From: Cokeromyces recurvatus
Taxonomy: Eukaryota > Mucoromycota > Mucoromycetes > Mucorales > Mucoraceae
DNA length: 64,000 nt
Direction of reading: 5' to 3'
Assembly: GCF_025118155.1 (NCBI RefSeq)
Contig: NW_026251388.1
Coordinates: forward strand, 310,001 to 374,000
Shown here: positions 57,976-64,000 of the stretch, piece after piece
Layout of the letters: each line of letters begins with the position of its first letter
How positions within the stretch are numbered: the first letter of the stretch is position 1
Translations under genes and position numbers: made by a program
The notes under the pieces: generated by a model
What the model was told of the DNA's origin: nothing
The model's input: the letters and a program-made list of their open reading frames with translations, nothing else
Databases searched by the model: none

Positions 57976-60770
57976 ATGGAACTTACACCTAAGCAGTTAC
58001 ATTATTTTAAACGAGAATTAATTACACAGCAACTTGAAAAAGAAATCAATTTAATTTCTACAAATCCTAATATTATAAACGATGAAGGACAAGAGGTATT
58101 AGAATCAAGGACACTTCCATTTCTATCTTATATTTTTCATCATATTATTGTTGAATTTCCTTTATTGAAACATCATACGAGTGATCAACAATTTTGGTCA
58201 AAATGTAGACTCTTTCTAAATGAAATGAATAAAGTTCAATTATCTTCATTTTATACACCTCGTACGACTGAGGGAAATTTACAAAGAAAATCGATGCAGT
58301 CCAAGATCCAAAAGTCACTCGTCTTTGCCTTCTGTGCGAGCATCAAGACAAAGCAAGGTAAAGAAGAAAATATTCGAATTCATGACGGTATGCTACAAGA
58401 AGATCTTCCGAGGACTACGTTGCCTATCCACTCCCCTTCTTTATTCAAAGTAAATATTGTTGCTGTGCGAGAGATCAAGACGAGGAGGACCCTGCGAGAG
58501 GTCTCTCATGCCGAGTTCATTATCGAGACCTTATTCGTGGATGCATCAGAACCCATCTATGTCGCTCGTCGTCATGGTGATTTTCGTCATCTTAGAGATC
58601 AGCTCAGACATCATTTTAAACACCTCGATCTTCCATTGGTCCCTACAAAATCGAGTTCAAATCAAGTTTCATCTTCTCTGTATCGAGAGAATGATAGGCT
58701 CCTATTAAGAGCCTTTCTGTATCATCTTATAGGTGATCCAATACGTAACGAAGAAGGGATCAGTCATCAACAACAACAAATTCGAAGGAGTTCTATGATG
58801 AGAAAATTCTTAACCAAGGATCCGATTGTGTTTACATTAGAAGAAGAGGAGGATATATTAAGACGAGAAGAGGCAGATGAGGAAAGATGGATTCAAAAAG
58901 AAAGGCTTCAGCAAGAATTAAACAAACGTGTATACGAATTAAATGACACGTTAGAGCTGATGAAGAAGGATATCATGAAAAGAGGAGGATTAAAGAGACT
59001 ATTTGAGATTATTAAGAACACAAAATCCATTGAAGATTTACCACCTTCTTTAAAGAAAGTGTTTGAATGGGGTAGAATCAAGTAAGAAGGGTTAAAAGAA
59101 GAAGAAGAAGAAAATATATATGATGTGTGTGTGTGTAGTATCATTACCCTGACTGTTTATTTGTTTTACATAGTTTTGCATTTGCCTTACATAAGCAATT
59201 TATAACTTCAGATACAGCCACAGAGAATTTAAATAATTTGAAAAGGACACATAGTTTAATGCCTTATAGAACCATGTCACTCCTTCTTCGATTTTCTAAT
59301 CCAATGTCAATGATTAAAGGTATATTAGATTTATTTTTAGCCCAACCGTTTGGAGGAAGAAGTCTATTTCAAAGGTATGGATGATAAATAATAGGTTAAG
59401 AGATTGGCTATGATGCTTATTTATTTTTTTTTCTTTTTCATTTTTCCTTCTTTCCTTTTTTTCCTTTTTCATATATAATGTATTATGTAATAACATATAC
59501 ACTATTATTTAGATTGATTATATCAAATATGAATGAAGAGGTTAAAGCACTTGAAAAACAAATTGATTTACTTGAAAAGAAAGTAAACGATAAAGAGATT
59601 TGTCAAAAATTATATAATGCAGTTAGAACACCTTTACCAAAAGAATCTGATTTGAAAAGTAAGTAGTGGTAAATTGGAGCTATTTAAGTTACATTCATCT
59701 TATTTCCCTCCCCCTCCTCTCCCTTCGTTTGATATATAGCTTATAAGACCCGTATTATGGAACTAACTTCAATACTTGGTAATCATGAAATAAAGCCTAT
59801 CCTTTCAAATGAACAATTAATAAAGGTAGCTACATTGGATGAGACAGATGAAAAGAAGAAATGGATGAAATATATAAATCACCTGTGGGAGCTCTATACA
59901 AATCAATATGAACAAGAACTAATGATTCATTTAGTCTTTCAAGGCATTACAGGAGATTTACTTAAAGAGCTTATTTCGATCTTTTATCAGCCATTAGCTC
60001 AAGTGTATAAAGCAGCTGATATTAGTACGACTATTAAACATGTCTCTTCTTTTATTGATGATTTAATTCATGTTATTATGGATGATCAAAAAGGAGTTGA
60101 GACGAATAAGAGAATTCAATCATTTATTGATCTTGTACAACGACATGAACATCACTTTTATGAGTTTGTTCATAACGTCCATACACAAGAGGCTTCCTCT
60201 GTCTTTGATGAATTAATTCAGTATCTTGATACTCTATTTGATTTTATCTCTCAAGGAATCCCTGGCCAGATTGATCTTGATGAATGCATAGAGAAAGCAG
60301 CTATTTCATCTTTCCCTCAAGGACTTGAGCTTTTAAGAAAAGAGATTGATGCTATCTGTGAATATCGATATAAGCAAAAGATGCATCATTTTGAAAGACA
60401 GAAATGTAGGATGACAGCACAACATGGCTTCCATGATTATTCAACTAAGGAAGATCATGATACTAATTTCCTTCAATATGTATTTAAATCAAATGAAATT
60501 ATTATTAGTGATTTAGAAGAATTTGAATATGAAGATACAGAAAGTGATTACAGTTATAACAGTAGTAGTAATAATAGTGGTAGTGGTAGTAGTAGAAGTA
60601 GTAGTAGAAGAAGTAGTAAAAGTTATCCTCCTAGTTTTACTACAAATAGTAGTGGATCCTTTCTAGAATCCAGAAGAAATAGTATAGGAATTCAAAAGCC
60701 TATGTTAGAAATGATACCAAAGATTACACCCGTTTTTGTAGAACAAGTTATTTATTTAATGAATCAATAA
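57976..60770 (+). CDS. PX-domain protein with PXB/DUF3818 regions (Lec1/Ypr097w-like)
   Basis: Four exons: 57976-59081, 59174-59374, 59513-59658 and 59740-60770; 827 aa. The N-terminal PXB part starts 'MELTPKQLHYFKRELITQQL'. The PX domain (about residues 155-270) shows 'FIIETLFVDASEPIYVARRH', 'DFRHLRDQLRHHF', 'PLVPTKSS' and 'RLLLRAFLYHLI'. A long helical DUF3818-type region follows: 'PYRTMSLLLRFSNPMSMIKG', 'LDLFLAQPFGGRSLFQRLI' and 'YYQPLAQVYKAADISTT'-like sequence ('IFYQPLAQVYKAADISTT'). The tail carries a Ser/Arg-rich linker. PX domains bind phosphoinositides; yeast Lec1 is linked to lipid homeostasis/endosomes. Fungal-specific family. Confidence 0.87.
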
Positions 60771-60843
60771 AAATAATAAGTATATGTAATTATATATGTG
60801 TATATAAATATGTATATATATATATATGTATGTATATATGCGA

Positions 60844-60875
<32 letters not shown>

Positions 60876-60918
60876 AAATATATACATATACATATATATA
60901 TGTGTATTATATTTGAGT

Positions 60919-61880
60919 TTACCATCCTCTTGTGCCTGACTTTTGAGTACTACGAATTAATAAATTTCTTAATAATTCCCACCTTTTCTCACAAAGTTCA
61001 GCACTATGTCTTCCTTTTAATTTGGCTTCAGCTTCTTTCCATCGACATTTACTTAATCTTGTTAAAACATGAGTTAATAGTATTCTATCATCTTCTATTG
61101 TCCATGCTTCAAATCCTTTAATTATCATGTCATCCTTATGTTTAGGTGATTTTGAGGGTTCACTTAAAGGAGGTGAAAATGTAGAAGTTCTTGTTGATGA
61201 TGATTCAAAGGGATCAAGTTGTATACTGTTTCTTTGCAAAGAAATATCACGTGGTGGAGTAGGTGGACGCCAATTATCGTTACAAGGTATTATTTTTTCA
61301 CGTTGTTCCTAATTATATACAGATAAATAAAGAAGGAATCTATTTTTTTTTTGCGTGCTATATTCACCTTTTGTTCCATTTTTTGAGCTTTATTTAATAC
61401 ATAAGTTATTAAATCTTTTGCTGATGGCCTTCTTGCTCTTATTTTTTCTTTTAAAGAAGATATCACTTCAGAATCATCCTGCATAAGAATTTTTTTTTTT
61501 TGGTTTGTTTATCATCTAAAAACTATGAATTGGATTATGATTTTTATTACTTTTTGTTCTTCATCTTCACTATCAATTATATTTCCATGTTCATCATATT
61601 CAATAATCAGTTTTGATTTCTCTATCCTCATCTATGTTAAGACTTTAAATTTGAAGGAATTAAAATAGTTACCTCGTTTAGTTGGGCTTTTAGGAATACT
61701 AGGTGAGCCTGTTCTTTTAAAATTTAAAATGATACGACGAACACTTTGTTGACTAATTCCGCACATTTTGGCTATCCTTCTATTCGATGCTCCTGCTTGA
61801 TATGCTCCTATAATAAGCCATCGTTTTGCTTCATTTTTATCTACACTTGAATTATTGTTATATTTGTTGTTAGAATTCAT
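60919..61880 (-). CDS. Helix-turn-helix (transposase-like) plus SANT/Myb protein
   Basis: Four exons: 61880-61673, 61621-61551, 61478-61368 and 61308-60919; 259 aa. The start at 61880 ('MNSNNKYNNNSS') excludes an upstream in-frame low-complexity run of Leu/Ser/Phe. N-terminal HTH (about residues 15-58): 'RWLIIGAYQAGASNRRIAKM', 'CGISQQSVRRIILNFKRTG', a paired-like HTH as found at the front of Tc1/mariner-type transposases. The C-terminal SANT/Myb-like domain is 'FEAWTIEDDRILLTHVLTRL' and 'CRWKEAEAKLKGRHSAELCE', then 'KRWELLRNLL'. Between them are an acidic patch and a coiled stretch. Likely a DNA-binding nuclear protein. The exon 2 acceptor (61622) is the one that keeps the frame. Its 3' end faces that of the PX gene. 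Confidence 0.75.
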
Positions 61881-62668
61881 TTTTATTATAAGGAAAAAAA
61901 AAGAAAGAAAGAGAGAGAGAAAGAAAGAGAGAAAGAGAGAGAGAGAGAGAGAAAGGGAAACAACTAGTTTTGTTGAGATTGAAAATGTATTTTTATTATA
62001 TGCATTAGTATAATGCTTCAACCAATTATTTTGAATGGAATTTAATTTTAGAAAAAATAAGAAATAGTTTCTTATAATTCGTTGGAAAAATAATCAGGAC
62101 TTTCCACCTACTTTTAATTAAATCTCTTCTTTTATTGGACAATAACGATAGCCATTATAAATTACTTTAAGAACCAAGGTTCCAACAAAGACATATTTAT
62201 TTATTTTTTTTTCATTTTACAAGGTACATGACTTGAGATTTCAAATTTTACAGCAACAGTAACTACTAGTCTTTTATGAAATTATGATTTTTTTTTTTTT
62301 TTTAAAAAAAAAAAGCTAACATTGACTTATAAAATGTTAATTCCATCAAGTTTAATACTACTACTTGCGATAGATGATTTTAGTATGAATACTCCCCCTT
62401 TCTTTTCTCTATTGAGCTTGTTTAAATTCAAGTGAAATGGATCTTAATTATACTATAAATAAGTGTCTATAATAAAGATATATAAATAGTCTCTTCTTAT
62501 TATTTATCAATTGACCTATTAAAAAGGTAAAAGGAATTTCTCGCAAGAATAATATACCTCATTTTATGGTTTTATGTATTCTTTTATTTATTTTCCTTTT
62601 TTTTTCCTTTTCTTTTGTTCTTTTTAATATGTATAAAATCCTTCCCTTTTTTTTTTTTTTTTTTTTTT
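61881..62668. other. Intergenic
   Basis: Includes the (GAAA/GAGA)n purine tract at 61905-61960 in the leader of the HTH/SANT gene and AT-rich DNA up to the SAR1 3' end, with a poly-T run at about 62650-62670. No gene. Confidence 0.45.
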
Positions 62669-63564
<896 letters not shown>

Positions 63565-64000
63565 AATTTGTAGATTAAAGATTTATCTATTTATTTTTTT
63601 TTAAAGAAAATAAAAACTAAGAAAAAGATATTCAAATTTTTTTTTTTTTTTTTCATAAATGTAATCATCATTATTTATTGTTGAAGAACTCAGTCAATAC
63701 TATAAATCATATGATTGGCTTAAAAATATTTATTTTGAATAAAGAATGATCACCATATTCAAAGCATATTATTATTATTATTATGATATGATTTTATTTT
63801 TCATTGAATAGTGTGAAATAACATAATTGATTACTTTTTTTTTTAAAAAAATTACGTAAGATTTTATACAAGATAAAATTTCACTTTGTTACAGTTGATC
63901 CAATAAATTATGTCTTCCAGTGAGAACAAAATGTTGCCCAATCAGAAATAAAGTTTCGCTGCCATAGGAGTAAAACGTTGCCCTCTTAGTTCTCCTGAGA
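63565..64000. other. Intergenic to window end
   Basis: AT-rich SAR1 upstream region with T-tracts, becoming less AT-rich after 63900. No gene is supported before the edge. Confidence 0.4.

Overview
The window looks like a chromosomal segment of a mucoralean fungus (Mucoromycotina; Rhizopus/Mucor-like). It is very AT-rich, with long A/T homopolymers. Genes are interrupted by many short introns (about 45-110 nt, GT-AG, one apparent GC-AG). Their products match the fungal housekeeping set (Prp8, Sar1, EMC8, Sip5, Nem1, a Lec1-like PX protein, TBC1D13, DNMT2). All assignments come from reading the translated sequence; no database search was run. I assembled exons by hand from splice sites and reading-frame continuity, so each exon chain is a prediction.

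Layout: a mitochondrial ABC half-transporter (minus, cut by the left edge), an eIF4E2/4EHP cap-binding protein (plus) and a PP2C phosphatase (minus). Then comes an accessory island at about 4.9-9.1 kb. It holds an intact, six-exon Fanzor gene (eukaryotic TnpB-like RuvC nuclease, 762 aa) between imperfect inverted repeats of about 90 bp. A 5'-truncated LINE with an A-rich tail abuts its right end, and a third copy of the repeat follows. Next are a secreted Ala/Ser-repeat protein, the tRNA methyltransferase DNMT2, a kelch protein closely followed by a VPS9-domain Rab GEF, and a SAAL1 homologue.

A second repeat-rich zone (20.5-27.2 kb) holds decayed inverted copies of the secreted-protein gene, a tandem duplication, a TA-flanked MITE-like element, an unassigned zinc-finger gene and a broken Tc1/mariner transposase fragment. 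After that the window is mostly housekeeping: a TPR/RS-rich protein, a TBC1D13-type Rab GAP, an unknown secreted protein, mitoribosomal bS6m, the 7.2 kb PRP8 locus, Nem1-like phosphatase, a small secreted Kre9/Knh1-like protein, EMC8, an ERGIC-53/Emp47 lectin receptor, Sip5, a STEEP1-like protein, a PX/DUF3818 protein, a gene combining a transposase-like helix-turn-helix with a SANT domain, and SAR1.

Several neighbours serve the early secretory pathway (EMC8, ERGIC-53-like, Sar1, STEEP1-like, Nem1) or Rab regulation (VPS9, TBC), but strands alternate and there is no sign of co-transcription. The most notable item is the Fanzor element: its catalytic residues are intact (D464, E679, D718, with the zinc ribbon) and its termini are visible.
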